Assembly (NCBI GenBank): GCA_965247775.1
Contig: OZ252031.1
Coordinates: 1,550,001 to 1,614,000, forward strand
Reading direction: 5' to 3'
Length of the DNA stretch: 64,000 bases
Source: G965247775 sp965247775
Lineage (GTDB): Bacteria > Chloroflexota > Dehalococcoidia > Bin125
Positions 22,768 through 30,641 of the stretch are shown here, piece after piece. Both the position numbers and the translations under genes were made by a program. Positions within the stretch are counted from its first letter, which is position 1. Each line of letters opens with the position of its first letter. Under the pieces are notes generated by a model. It did not search any database. It saw only the letters and a program-made list of their open reading frames with translations, and had not been told where the DNA came from.

Positions 22768-24201
22768 TCAGATGCGCAGGACCGTACGGACGCCATCGTC
22801 ATCAACGACGACCTTCTCCACGAGGTCACGGAGAAGCGACTGCTGTTCCTCAAAGCGCAGCTGGCCCCAGTCGTGCCGGAGACGGTGGAGCTGGCGTTCT
22901 TGGTGGCGGCGGCGCTCGTCCTCGCTGGCGTGCGCGGCAACCCGCTGGTCAATGGCGCTGAGTTCTTGGTCGGTTTGCTGGTAGTCGGCAGCGATCTCCT
23001 GGGCGACTTCCCGCAGGCGCTCGGGGCTCTGGCGCCCGTGCGAGGCGGCCGTCAGGACCTCGGCGAGGCGGCGGTCCAACGAGCGCATGCGGCTGCGCAG
23101 GCGGGATTCGGAGACGGCCATTTCGGCGGCGACCCCGCGGGCGTCCCCGGCGCTGAGCACGGCGGGGCGGACAGCGCCGCCCTCCCCGCCGCTGAGATGT
23201 CGGAGGACTTCGGCTTCCAGATCGGCGGCGCGGCGGGTGTGGTACTCGCCGACGGACTGGTTCGTGCGGGCCTCGCTCTGGTAGTAGCGGTAGACGTTGC
23301 TGGCGACTTCCCCGTCCCGACGGGTCCACTGTTGACGGCGGGTGACCCCGATCATGCGCGATCCGCCCTCAGCGCAGTAGACCAGACCGGAGAGGAGGAA
23401 GCGGCCGCGCTGCGCCTTGCCGGCGGGACGGCGGCGCTGCTGCATGCGCTCCTGTACGGCCTGGAAGTCGGACTCGGGAACGATGGCGGGATGATTCCCG
23501 GGCACCTTCACGCCGAAGCGGGTGTAGGTGCCGACGTAGGCCCGGTTGCGCAGCAGGTCACGGATCGTGACCATGCTCCAGTTGCCGCCGCGGCGGGTGC
23601 GATAGCCCTCTGCGTTGAGGCGCTTGGCGACAAGGCGAATGCCGAGCCCCTCCTGCGTGTAGAGGCGGAAGATCAGCCGCACCAGGGCAGCCTCCGGCTC
23701 CACAACTTCCAGACGCCGGTCCGCGCCCACGCGATAGCCGTAGGGTGGGCGGCCGAGCACCTGGCCCTTGACGGCGCGGCGCCGCATGGCCGTGCGCACG
23801 CGGTCCCCAACAGGGGAGTCGCCGTTCTGTTCGCCCCAGATCTGGAGCAGCCGGGCGTCGTCGAGCGGCCCTTCGGCGATGGAGAGGATCTGCGCGCCCC
23901 GCGCGACGATCTGGAAATAGGTCCGGGCGGCCGCGGCGCGTTCCTGCCCCAGGCGGGCGAAGGCGCTCACGACGACCGCGATGAAGCCCTTTTCCGGCTG
24001 GTCCAAGTAGTCGAGGAGTTGGCGTAGACCGGGCCGATCGCCCGCGCCCGTGGGGTCCAGAAAGGCGGCGGCCGGCTGGTAGCCGTTGGCGTCGCAGAAG
24101 CGCAGGAAGTCATCATTCTGGTTGGCGAGGGTCGCGGCGGCCGCGGTCGGTTCCTCTGCGGGGGCCGGGCCATACTCGCTGAAGTATCCGATAGCGCGCA
24201 T
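22768..24201 (-). CDS. serine recombinase family protein, catalytically degenerate
   Basis: A 477-residue protein with the layout of a large serine recombinase: an N-terminal resolvase-like domain (about 1-130), a Recombinase domain (RPPYGYRVG, ALVRLIFRLYTQEGLGIRLVAKRLN, RDLLRNRAYVGTYTRFG) and a C-terminal coiled coil. Catalytic residues are replaced. The usual YxRxS (Arg8, Ser10) reads YFSEY, and DRLGR reads ARLGQ (residues 82-86). Only the Arg at about 56 and Arg83 remain. The zinc-ribbon C-x2-C is reduced to CAEGG. It sits between rnpB and the zinc-ribbon gene with no visible attachment sites, so it looks domesticated rather than mobile. Confidence 0.8.
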   Translation of the reverse strand: MRAIGYFSEYGPAPAEEPTAAAATLANQNDDFLRFCDANGYQPAAAFLDPTGAGDRPGLRQLLDYLDQPEKGFIAVVVSAFARLGQERAAAARTYFQIVARGAQILSIAEGPLDDARLLQIWGEQNGDSPVGDRVRTAMRRRAVKGQVLGRPPYGYRVGADRRLEVVEPEAALVRLIFRLYTQEGLGIRLVAKRLNAEGYRTRRGGNWSMVTIRDLLRNRAYVGTYTRFGVKVPGNHPAIVPESDFQAVQERMQQRRRPAGKAQRGRFLLSGLVYCAEGGSRMIGVTRRQQWTRRDGEVASNVYRYYQSEARTNQSVGEYHTRRAADLEAEVLRHLSGGEGGAVRPAVLSAGDARGVAAEMAVSESRLRSRMRSLDRRLAEVLTAASHGRQSPERLREVAQEIAADYQQTDQELSAIDQRVAAHASEDERRRHQERQLHRLRHDWGQLRFEEQQSLLRDLVEKVVVDDDGVRTVLRI

Positions 24202-24221
24202 GGATCGCCCCGTGTGGACCG

Positions 24222-24920
24222 CTAGCGCAGGAAGACGATGCACTCGCAGGCCGGGCAGGGCACGGCCTGGGTGCCTCGTCGGGCACGCGTGAGGACGGTG
24301 GTGGGCAGGGCCAGGCGGCAGGCGCCACAGACACCGCCGACGGAGGCGGCGACCGCGACGCGCTTGAGCTGGCGTTGCGCGTCATAGACGCCCAGGTCAT
24401 CGCCGCCCATGTGGCTGCGCTGCTCCTCGACGTCCGCGCGGATGGTGGCCGCTTCTGCCTCGATCTGGTCGTGCTGCTGCTGGAGGTCGGAGCGAATGCG
24501 GTCCCAGGCCTCGCGGCTCCCCTCCTGCAATGTGCCCAGGTACTCGTGGGCGTTGCGCTCGGCTTCCTCCGTCTCCAGGCGGGCGAGGAGTTGCTCCTCT
24601 TGGGCCTTGAGACCACGCCGAAGCGCGAAGACTTCCTCCTGGAGATGGCGCAACTCGCGGCTGTCGGTCACGGTACCGCCGTAGAGCTTGTGCTCCTCGG
24701 CCGCAATCTTGGCACGGGCCGCTTCGGCCTCGCCTTCGAGGGCGGTACGAGCCTGCCGGGCCGCGTCCAGACGGGCCTCCTGTGCCGCGATCTCGTCGAC
24801 CAGGGCCTGCTGCGAGTCAGGCTCCCGCAAGCGGGCATCGAGGTCACGGAGGCGGTCCTTGAGAGCATCGAGGCGGAGATCGACCTCTTGCAGCAGGGCC
24901 ATTTCCTCGATATCGGCCAC
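24222..24920 (-). CDS. coiled-coil protein with C4-type zinc ribbon
   Basis: A 232-residue protein. About 180 residues of predicted coiled coil (LDALKDRLRDLDARLREP onward, rich in Ala, Glu, Arg and Leu) are followed by a C4 zinc ribbon, CGACRLALP and CPACECIVFL. This matches the widespread zf-RING_7/CT398-like family, whose molecular role is mostly unknown. The GTG at 24920 has GAGAGG upstream; the longer frame starts in the divergent promoter region. The recombinase gene begins 20 nt downstream, so the two probably form an operon. Confidence 0.8.
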   Translation of the reverse strand: MADIEEMALLQEVDLRLDALKDRLRDLDARLREPDSQQALVDEIAAQEARLDAARQARTALEGEAEAARAKIAAEEHKLYGGTVTDSRELRHLQEEVFALRRGLKAQEEQLLARLETEEAERNAHEYLGTLQEGSREAWDRIRSDLQQQHDQIEAEAATIRADVEEQRSHMGGDDLGVYDAQRQLKRVAVAASVGGVCGACRLALPTTVLTRARRGTQAVPCPACECIVFLR

Positions 24921-24952
24921 GGTGCCTCTCTCCGCTTCGATTAGGCACTCCG

Positions 24953-24982
24953 AGTATACGAAGGGGCATCCCATAGCCGCAA
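24953..24982 (-). promoter_or_regulatory. promoter of the zinc-ribbon/recombinase operon
   Basis: On the minus strand TTGCGG (24982-24977), an 18-bp spacer and TATACT (24958-24953), then a leader of about 26 nt with GAGAGG before the GTG. Confidence 0.55.
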
Positions 24983-25025
24983 TCGACCCGGGGGCTAGGG
25001 TGGAATCGCAGCCCTCTGGGGCTGG

Positions 25026-25031
25026 TACGCT
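25026..25031 (+). promoter_or_regulatory. -10 element positioned for a leaderless yceD mRNA
   Basis: TACGCT, six bases, then the GTG at 25038. No Shine-Dalgarno. Confidence 0.5.
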
Positions 25032-25037
25032 GGCGCC

Positions 25038-25589
25038 GTGTCCCACTCCTCTTGCGTCGGCGGACGCCCCGCGCCCTCTGAGGATACGCTGGTCCGCAAC
25101 GTCTCAACACTGTTAACGGAGCCGCTGGGAAGTACGCGGACGTACGAGTTCGCCGAGGCCCACTTCCGCTTCGGGCCGGCCGCCGCCCCCGTCTCCGGGC
25201 GGGCACAGTTCACGCGCACCGACGGCTCCGTGATGGTGTCGGCGGCGCTCGCGCTCACCATCCAAGAGGTCTGCGCCCGCTGCCTGGAGTCGTTCGCCTT
25301 GCCGCTGACCTTGGAGTTCCAAGAGGAATTCTGGCCGGCGTTCGACCCCCTGACCCGGGAGCCGATACAGGTTCCGGAGGGACGTGAGGGCTTCCCGGTT
25401 GTCGAAGGGCTGCTCGACTTGCGCGAGGCGCTTCGGCAAAATACGGAGATGGCGCGGCCGATGCAGCCGTGCTGCCGTGCGGAGTGTGCCGGGCCCGCAG
25501 GGGGGGAGAGCGCGCTCGGGCGCCCCAGCACACCGCCAGCCGATGATCGCTGGGCAGCGCTGAGGGATCTGCGGGGCGAACTCCGCTAG
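25038..25589 (+). CDS. yceD: YceD/DUF177 family protein
   Basis: A 183-residue DUF177 protein, a family linked to 23S rRNA accumulation and almost always placed just before rpmF, as here. The family Cys pairs are present: VCARCLESF and, near the C-terminus, QPCCRAECAG, which probably bind a metal. The N-terminal beta-rich part has GSTRTYEF and RTDGSVMVSAALALTIQE. The GTG at 25038 is six bases after a -10 hexamer. Head of a plus-strand run of ribosome and fatty-acid genes. Confidence 0.82.
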   Translation: MSHSSCVGGRPAPSEDTLVRNVSTLLTEPLGSTRTYEFAEAHFRFGPAAAPVSGRAQFTRTDGSVMVSAALALTIQEVCARCLESFALPLTLEFQEEFWPAFDPLTREPIQVPEGREGFPVVEGLLDLREALRQNTEMARPMQPCCRAECAGPAGGESALGRPSTPPADDRWAALRDLRGELR

Positions 25590-25643
25590 GCTGCAGGCGA
25601 GCAGGGGGCCGGCCCACGGCCGCGCCGGCGGGAGAAGGGTACC

Positions 25644-25826
25644 ATGGCACCGTTGCCGAAGCGGAAGTACGCGAAGACCCGCCAGCGCTTGCGCCGCCAG
25701 CATTTGGTGCAGCGCCGGGCGACCCTGACCACCTGTCCGACCTGCCAGTCCCCCATGGTGGCGCACCAGGTCTGCTACACGTGTGGCCGCTACCGCGGTC
25801 GCCAGGTCCTGGAGTCGGAAGCCTGA
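25644..25826 (+). CDS. rpmF: 50S ribosomal protein L32
   Basis: A 60-residue L32 with PKRKYAKTRQRLRRQH at the N-terminus and a four-Cys zinc ribbon (CPTCQSP and CYTCGRY). GGGAGAAGG precedes the ATG. It lies between yceD and fabD, the common yceD-rpmF-fab arrangement that links ribosome and lipid synthesis. Confidence 0.96.
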   Translation: MAPLPKRKYAKTRQRLRRQHLVQRRATLTTCPTCQSPMVAHQVCYTCGRYRGRQVLESEA

Positions 25827-25830
25827 GGCG

Positions 25831-26799
25831 GTGAGCAGCGCTCCGGCAGGCACTGCCTGGCTTTTCCCCGGCCAAGGGGCGCAAGAGGTGGGCATGGGCC
25901 GGGATCTCTACGACGCGTTCCCGGAAGCACGCGAAGTCTACGAACGCGCCGACGCCGCCCTGGACAGACCGCTCTCGGCGATCATCTTCGACGGGCCCGC
26001 CGACGAGCTGCTCCAGACGACCAATGCCCAGCCGGCGATCCTCGTGACGAGCCTGGCCTGTTTGGCGGCGGCACGGGCCTCGAACGCGCTGCCCACGGGG
26101 CCGCCAGCGTTCGTGGCCGGGCACAGCCTGGGGGAGTACACGGCGCTGGTTGCGGCGGAGTCGTTAGAGATCGACGCAGGGGTGCGGCTCGTGCAAAAGC
26201 GGGGCCGGCTGATGCAGGCGGCGGGGGAGGCGAACCCGGGCGCGCTGGCGGCGGTGCTGGGCCTGCCAGAGGCGGAGGTGCGGGCGGTCTGCCAGGAAAC
26301 GGGCACGGAGATCTGCAACGTCAACGCGGCGACGCAGATCGTGGTGGGCGGAACGCGACCGGCCGTCGCGCGGGCGATGGACCTGGCCAGAGCGCGGGGG
26401 GCGCGGAAAACGATAGCGCTGCGCGTCAGTGCGGCGTTTCACTCCTCGCTGATGCGACCCGCGGCCGACCGCATGCTGGGCGAGCTAGAGCGGGTGACGT
26501 TCCGACTGCCGCTGGCGCCGCTGGTAGCGAACGTCACCGGCCACCCGATTGACAGCACGCTGCCGGGCAGCGCGCCGCTGAGCCTGAACACGGCGCTGCG
26601 GCGGGAGCTGGCCGAGCAGTTGCAGCAGACCGTGCGTTGGCAGCAGTCGGTGCAGTTCATGGTGGAGGCGGGCGTCACGACGTTCGCCGAAATCGGCCCG
26701 GGGACCGTGCTGACGGGGCTGGTGAAGACGATCGCGCGCAAGCAGCGGCCCACGGTCCTCACGCTGAACAGCGCCGAGGCCATGCGGGCCGCCAGCTAG
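25831..26799 (+). CDS. fabD: malonyl-CoA-acyl carrier protein transacylase
   Basis: Moves malonyl from CoA to acyl carrier protein for fatty acid synthesis. The 322-residue product has FPGQGAQEVGMG, the nucleophile motif GHSLGEYTAL, VCNVNAA-like ICNVNAATQIVVGG, the His region VSAAFHSSLM and FAEIGPGTVLTGL. The GTG at 25831 lies 4 nt after the rpmF stop; a longer frame overlaps rpmF and is rejected. Confidence 0.95.
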   Translation: MSSAPAGTAWLFPGQGAQEVGMGRDLYDAFPEAREVYERADAALDRPLSAIIFDGPADELLQTTNAQPAILVTSLACLAAARASNALPTGPPAFVAGHSLGEYTALVAAESLEIDAGVRLVQKRGRLMQAAGEANPGALAAVLGLPEAEVRAVCQETGTEICNVNAATQIVVGGTRPAVARAMDLARARGARKTIALRVSAAFHSSLMRPAADRMLGELERVTFRLPLAPLVANVTGHPIDSTLPGSAPLSLNTALRRELAEQLQQTVRWQQSVQFMVEAGVTTFAEIGPGTVLTGLVKTIARKQRPTVLTLNSAEAMRAAS

Positions 26800-26827
26800 C
26801 GGCGGGCGTCGGTTCGGGAGGGGCAGT

Positions 26828-27289
26828 GTGGCGACGCTCTACCGCCGGGCACGGGTGCTCGCCTTCCAGGCGCTGTTCGAGGCCGACTTCGGCCGCATTG
26901 CGGCGGCGGACGCCCTGGCGCGGGGGTTGCAGGACCGATCGCTGCCGGCGAAGGAGCGGGCCTACGCGGAAGCGCTGCTGCGTGGGGTGGGCAAGGAGCA
27001 GCCGGCACTGGATGCGGAGATCGCGGCGGCCGCGCCCGCCTGGCCCGTCGCGCAGCTGGGGCGGGTGGAGCGGGTGGTCCTGCGCGTTGCGCTCTACGAA
27101 CTCCTATTCAATAATGCCGCCGTCCCAGCGGGCGCGGCCATCAATGAGGCCGTGGAGCTGGCGAAGACCTACGGCAGTGACGCCAGCCGACGGTTCGTCA
27201 ACGGCGTCTTGGGCACAGTCAGCCGCGCTCGGGTGACGTCCCCGGTGGGGCAGCAGGCAGAAACGGAGGACTCCGGTGGCGCTGTTTGA
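26828..27289 (+). CDS. nusB: transcription antitermination factor NusB
   Basis: A 153-residue all-helical NusB, partner of NusE/S10 in rRNA antitermination. It begins YRRARVLAFQALFEADF, has RVERVVLRVALYELLF, VPAGAAINEAVELAKTYGSDAS and FVNGVLG. GTG start. Its last 14 nt overlap acpP. Confidence 0.93.
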   Translation: MATLYRRARVLAFQALFEADFGRIAAADALARGLQDRSLPAKERAYAEALLRGVGKEQPALDAEIAAAAPAWPVAQLGRVERVVLRVALYELLFNNAAVPAGAAINEAVELAKTYGSDASRRFVNGVLGTVSRARVTSPVGQQAETEDSGGAV

Positions 27290-27532
27290 ACGCGTGCGCT
27301 CCATCATTGAGACGCAGCTCGGCGTAGATGCGGACGAGGTCACGCCCGGGGCGTCCTTCGTGGACGACCTGGGGGCGGACTCGCTGGACCTCGTGGAGCT
27401 GATCATGTCCTTCGAGGACGAGTTCAAGGACGAGGTGCCGGACCTGGAGATCTCGGACGAGGAGGCGGAGCTGATCGCAACCGTGCAAACGCCGTCGACT
27501 TCCTCAAAAACAAGGGTGTCAAGGGGGAGTAG
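27276..27532 (+). CDS. acpP: acyl carrier protein (one frameshift near the 3' end)
   Basis: Carries acyl chains on a phosphopantetheine arm during fatty acid synthesis. The N-terminal part is standard: SFVDDLGADSLDLVELIMSF with the arm-bearing Ser, then FEDEFKDEVPD and ISDEEAELIATV. At about 27487 the frame breaks; moving by one base restores the family end NAVDFLKNKGVKGE followed by TAG at 27530-27532, about 85 residues. Read literally, the frame runs on for 50 unrelated residues to 27683. Since AcpP is essential, a missing base in the sequence is the likeliest reason. The GTG start has GGAGG upstream and overlaps nusB. Confidence 0.9.
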
Positions 27533-27615
27533 CCCCCGGCGCGCTGCCGGGGCTCCGCCCGAGTCCGGACCCCGGCCATCCCCCTGTCGCCAGGGTGGCC
27601 GTGTGAGACCCGGAC
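27531..27615 (+). terminator. hairpins between acpP and tatA
   Basis: AGCCCCCGGC pairs with GCCGGGGCT directly after the acpP stop. A second nested structure pairs GTCCGG (27563-27568) with CCGGAC (27610-27615) around GGCCATCCC/GGGTGGCC. No U-tract. Both lie upstream of the tatA -10, so they probably end the yceD-acpP transcript. Confidence 0.45.
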
Positions 27616-27637
27616 CCGGGCGGTCCAGCGTATGGGG

Positions 27638-27643
27638 TACGCT
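27638..27643 (+). promoter_or_regulatory. tatA -10 element
   Basis: TACGCT about 47 nt before the tatA start. No clear -35. Confidence 0.4.
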
Positions 27644-27690
27644 GATGGCTCGGCGCCCGCCGCGGACGGCGCGGGGCTGCTGAGGATGTA

Positions 27691-28227
27691 ATGGATTTCT
27701 TCGGTATCGGCCTGCTGGAGATCTTGGCGGTGCTGCTGCTGTTCGCCATCGTCTTTGGGCCGCACCGGCTGCCCGAGATCGCAGGACAGTTCGGCCGTGC
27801 GATCCGGGAGTTGCGCGAGTATGCCAGGGATTTCCGCGACGAGTACCTGACCGACTTCGAGGAGGCCAAAGAGGAGTACCTCGAGGTGCGGCATGAGCTG
27901 GAGCAGACCGACGCGGACCTGCGCCAGGACTTGAAGGAAATCGACGAGGAAGTGCGCCAGGCAGTGACCGATGCGCAAGTGGACGCGGAGGAAGCGCTGA
28001 AGGCATCGGAGGCAGCCGTGCGCGACGCGCCGGAGGCGCCGGCTGGCGCCGATGGGGCGCCCGCCGACGGGACAGCCGCCACGGTCCCAGCCAGTCCGCC
28101 GGACCGGTCGGCGGCCGGGCGTGCGACCAGACGACGCCAGCTCGGGCGCAGGGCGCCGGGTGGCGCGGCCGCGGCCCGCCCGGCGAATGTGATCTCCATC
28201 AACCGGCGGCGGTCCCGCGAGACCTAG
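27691..28227 (+). CDS. Tat translocase subunit TatA/TatB
   Basis: A 178-residue TatA/B-type protein. A single N-terminal membrane helix (FGIGLLEILAVLLLFAIVFG) is followed by the hinge FGPHRLPEIAGQFGRAIREL and a long charged amphipathic and coiled region (YARDFRDEY to about residue 100). A low-complexity Ala/Pro tail ends in a basic patch. The length and long coil resemble TatB, but Glu/Gly marks do not separate TatA from TatB here. The ATG has GAGG five nt upstream; tatC follows after 6 nt. Confidence 0.85.
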   Translation: MDFFGIGLLEILAVLLLFAIVFGPHRLPEIAGQFGRAIRELREYARDFRDEYLTDFEEAKEEYLEVRHELEQTDADLRQDLKEIDEEVRQAVTDAQVDAEEALKASEAAVRDAPEAPAGADGAPADGTAATVPASPPDRSAAGRATRRRQLGRRAPGGAAAARPANVISINRRRSRET

Positions 28228-28233
28228 CGCGCG

Positions 28234-29058
28234 ATGGCCACACAGCCCGAATCCCCCATCGAGCAGCCGGCGGAGCAACGCGGGAGCATGCTCACGATTG
28301 GTGAGCATCTGACGGAGGCGCGCCAGCGCCTGACGATCGCCGCCCTGACGGTGGTGCTCACGACGGTCGTCACGCTGATCTTCACCAACGACATCCTGGA
28401 TTTCCTGACGGAGCCGGCGCGTGACGCCGATTCGGACTTCCGGCCGATCTTCACGGAGTTGCTGGGCTTTGTGGGGGCGTACTTCAAGATCGGGTTGTTG
28501 ATCGGGATCGCGGCGGCGATGCCGATGGTGCTCTACCAGGGGTTCATGTTCATCAACCCGGGGCTGGAGCCGCACGAGCGCCGCTGGCTGCTCCCGATCG
28601 TGCTGCTGGCGTCGCTGTCGTTCGCGGGCGGCGGGGCGTTCGCTTTCTTCGTGGCCTGGCCGCCGGCCTTGGACTTCTTGCTGGACTTCGGCGACAACAT
28701 CGCCGAGCCGCAGATCCGGATCAACAACTACATCGACATGCTGACGCGCTTTGTGTTCTGGACGGGCGTGGTCTTCGAGACGCCGCTCGTACTGATGGGG
28801 CTGGGCTGGCTCGGTATCGTGACCGCCCGCAGGCTGGTCCGGGCCTGGCGCTGGGCGATCATCGGCTCGTTCGTGATCGCGGCGCTCATCACGCCCTCGA
28901 TCGATCCGGTCACGCAGGCGGCCGTGGCGATCCCGCTGATCGGCCTCTACGGCCTGGGCATCGGCCTGGTCTGGCTGGTCCAGGGGCGCGGCCTGGGACA
29001 CCAGGACCGGGAGGCGGCAGCCCGCGCCGCCGCCGCGTCTCCGAAGGACGACGACTAG
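28234..29058 (+). CDS. tatC: Sec-independent protein translocase TatC
   Basis: Core of the twin-arginine translocase that recognises RR signal peptides. The 274-residue protein has the six-helix TatC pattern: HLTEARQRLTIAALTVVL with the conserved N-terminal Glu, PMVLYQGFMFINPGL, EPHERRWLLPIVLLAS, LDFGDNIAEPQIRINNYI and FETPLVLMGLGWLGI. Paired with the TatA/B gene upstream. Folded redox or metal proteins can therefore be exported, although no obvious Tat substrate is in this window. Confidence 0.95.
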   Translation: MATQPESPIEQPAEQRGSMLTIGEHLTEARQRLTIAALTVVLTTVVTLIFTNDILDFLTEPARDADSDFRPIFTELLGFVGAYFKIGLLIGIAAAMPMVLYQGFMFINPGLEPHERRWLLPIVLLASLSFAGGGAFAFFVAWPPALDFLLDFGDNIAEPQIRINNYIDMLTRFVFWTGVVFETPLVLMGLGWLGIVTARRLVRAWRWAIIGSFVIAALITPSIDPVTQAAVAIPLIGLYGLGIGLVWLVQGRGLGHQDREAAARAAAASPKDDD

Positions 29059-29170
29059 CTGCACGCCACCCCCGAGGGGCGATAACCGCGCCGGTCATAA
29101 GTGCGCATCCCTGCGGGGCGGATCTTCCGGGGCCGCGAGGCGCGCCCTAGCCTCAAGGCATTGAGGTGCT

Positions 29171-29536
29171 GTGCGACTCAACACGGATCGGACACTGGCG
29201 CTTGTCACGGGCGGAGTGGGCGGCTTGATCGGCGGCTTGACGGGCGTCGGCGGTGGCGCCTTCATGATCCCCTTGATGACCCGGCTGAACGGCCTCAGCC
29301 AGCACCGCGCCCACGGGACCAGCCTGATGGTGGTGGTGGCGGTGGCGGTGGCGGGATCGTCCACCTACGTCGTGCGGGGTGAAGTGGAGTGGGACCTGGT
29401 CGGCCCCCTCCTGGGCGGGTCCATCGCGGGGGCGTTCCTGGGGGCGCTGATCGCGCTGCGCCTGTCAGCGCGGCGGCTGCAAGTGGTCTTCGGCCTCTTT
29501 CTGGCGGGGGTGGCCCTGCGGATGCTAGTCGGCTGA
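29171..29536 (+). CDS. half-size TauE/SafE family membrane protein (first)
   Basis: A 121-residue protein with about four hydrophobic segments. The glycine-rich TauE motif GGLIGGLTGVGGGAFMIPLM is near the N-terminus, and QHRAHGTSLMVVV follows. TauE/SafE transporters are anion or sulfite exporters made of two such halves in one chain; here each half is a separate gene. GTG start with GAGGTG upstream. The second half begins 1 nt after the stop, so the two are surely coupled and probably form a heterodimer. Confidence 0.75.
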   Translation: MRLNTDRTLALVTGGVGGLIGGLTGVGGGAFMIPLMTRLNGLSQHRAHGTSLMVVVAVAVAGSSTYVVRGEVEWDLVGPLLGGSIAGAFLGALIALRLSARRLQVVFGLFLAGVALRMLVG

Positions 29537-29537
29537 G

Positions 29538-29921
29538 GTGGAGGATGTGCTGGTGGCGCTGGCGATCGGCTTCGGCGGCGGGGTCGCGGCGGGGATGCTG
29601 GGCATCGGCGGGGGAGCGGTCTTCATCCCGGGTCTGGTGCTGATCTTGGATCGCGAACAGGATTTGGCGCAGGGGGTCTCGCTGACGGTGATCGTTGTGA
29701 CGGCGGCTGCAGGGCTCGCGCAGCACGCCCGGCACGGCAATGTTGACTTCCGGGCGGGGGCCTGGATGATCCCCTCGGCGGTCGTGCTCGGAGCGGCGGG
29801 AGCGGCACTGGCGACGCAGTTGGATCCCGAGGTGCTCCGACGAGTGTTCGGGGCCGTGGTGCTCGTCGCAGCGCTCCAATTCCTGGCCACGGCGGTGCTC
29901 CGCCCCCGCTGGGCGGATTAG
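29538..29921 (+). CDS. half-size TauE/SafE family membrane protein (second)
   Basis: A 127-residue partner of the preceding gene, with the repeated motif IGFGGGVAAGMLGIGGGAVF, then IPGLVLIL and DLAQGVSLTVIVVTAAAG. The repeat motif in both halves shows the internal duplication of the family. The start may be GTG at 29538 or, with a better ribosome-binding site (GGTGGAGG), GTG at 29547. Substrate unknown; sulfite/organosulfonate export is the family theme. Confidence 0.75.
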   Translation: MEDVLVALAIGFGGGVAAGMLGIGGGAVFIPGLVLILDREQDLAQGVSLTVIVVTAAAGLAQHARHGNVDFRAGAWMIPSAVVLGAAGAALATQLDPEVLRRVFGAVVLVAALQFLATAVLRPRWAD

Positions 29922-29959
29922 CGCGCGCCTTCGAGGCGACGCGATAGAGGAGGCGCAAG

Positions 29960-30589
29960 GTGGACGCGGCAGACATGGAGGGCATCGGCGTCCGAATCGC
30001 GGCGTGCACCGCTTGCCCCCTGGCAGTGGGTCGGACCTTGACGGTGCCCGGGGATGGCGACCCGGCTGCGGAGCTGCTGTTCATCGGCGAAGGGCCGGGG
30101 TTCAATGAGGACAAGCAGGGCCGCCCCTTCGTGGGACAGGCGGGGAGGCTGCTGGACCAGCTGCTGGAGGAGATCGGGCTGACTCGGTCGGCGGTGTTTG
30201 TGACGAACGTGGTCAAGTGCCGCCCACCGAAGAACCGGGACCCGGAGGCGGCCGAAATCGCGGCCTGCGAGCCCTTCCTGGCGGAGCAGATCGAGGGGAT
30301 CCGGCCAAAGCTGATCGTGACCCTGGGCCGCTTCGCGATGCAGTATTTCCTGCCGGGGGCAGCGATGGGGCGCTCGCACGGGAAGGTGATCGAGGCGGGG
30401 GCCCAACGGGTGTTCCCCGTCTACCATCCGGCGGCGGCGCTGAGACAGGGGGCGCTGTTGCAGGTCCTGCGGGCCGATTTCGCGCGCATCCCGGCGATCC
30501 TGGCGGCGTCGGAGCGGCCGGCGGCGGGGGCCGTGACCCTGGTGGGGCCGGGACCGGCCGCCGAATCGGCGCAGTTGCCGTTGCTCTAG
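29960..30589 (+). CDS. family 4 uracil-DNA glycosylase (Fe-S type)
   Basis: Removes uracil from DNA. The 209-residue product has the family 4 pattern: an N-terminal CTACPLAVGRT with two cluster Cys, then FIGEGPGFNEDKQGRPFVGQAG (water-activating segment), FVTNVVKCRPPKNRDP with a third Cys, ACEPFL with the fourth, LGRFAMQYFL and the C-terminal VFPVYHPAAAL. Four Cys fit a 4Fe-4S cluster. GTG start with GAGGAGG upstream. Confidence 0.93.
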   Translation: MDAADMEGIGVRIAACTACPLAVGRTLTVPGDGDPAAELLFIGEGPGFNEDKQGRPFVGQAGRLLDQLLEEIGLTRSAVFVTNVVKCRPPKNRDPEAAEIAACEPFLAEQIEGIRPKLIVTLGRFAMQYFLPGAAMGRSHGKVIEAGAQRVFPVYHPAAALRQGALLQVLRADFARIPAILAASERPAAGAVTLVGPGPAAESAQLPLL

Positions 30590-30616
30590 TGACGGGCTCC
30601 TGGGCGAGCCATGGCG

Positions 30617-30622
30617 TAGGCT
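30617..30622 (+). promoter_or_regulatory. -10 element upstream of rnj
   Basis: TAGGCT, giving a predicted start near 30629 and a 13-nt leader that contains GAGGAG before the GTG at 30642. Confidence 0.4.
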
Positions 30623-30641
30623 GAGGTCGCGAGGAGCGCGT

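Noticed and set aside
22768..24201. Active integrative element around the recombinase
   Set aside because: Core genes flank it closely (rnpB, zinc-ribbon operon), there are no repeats that could be attachment sites, and the catalytic residues are lost.
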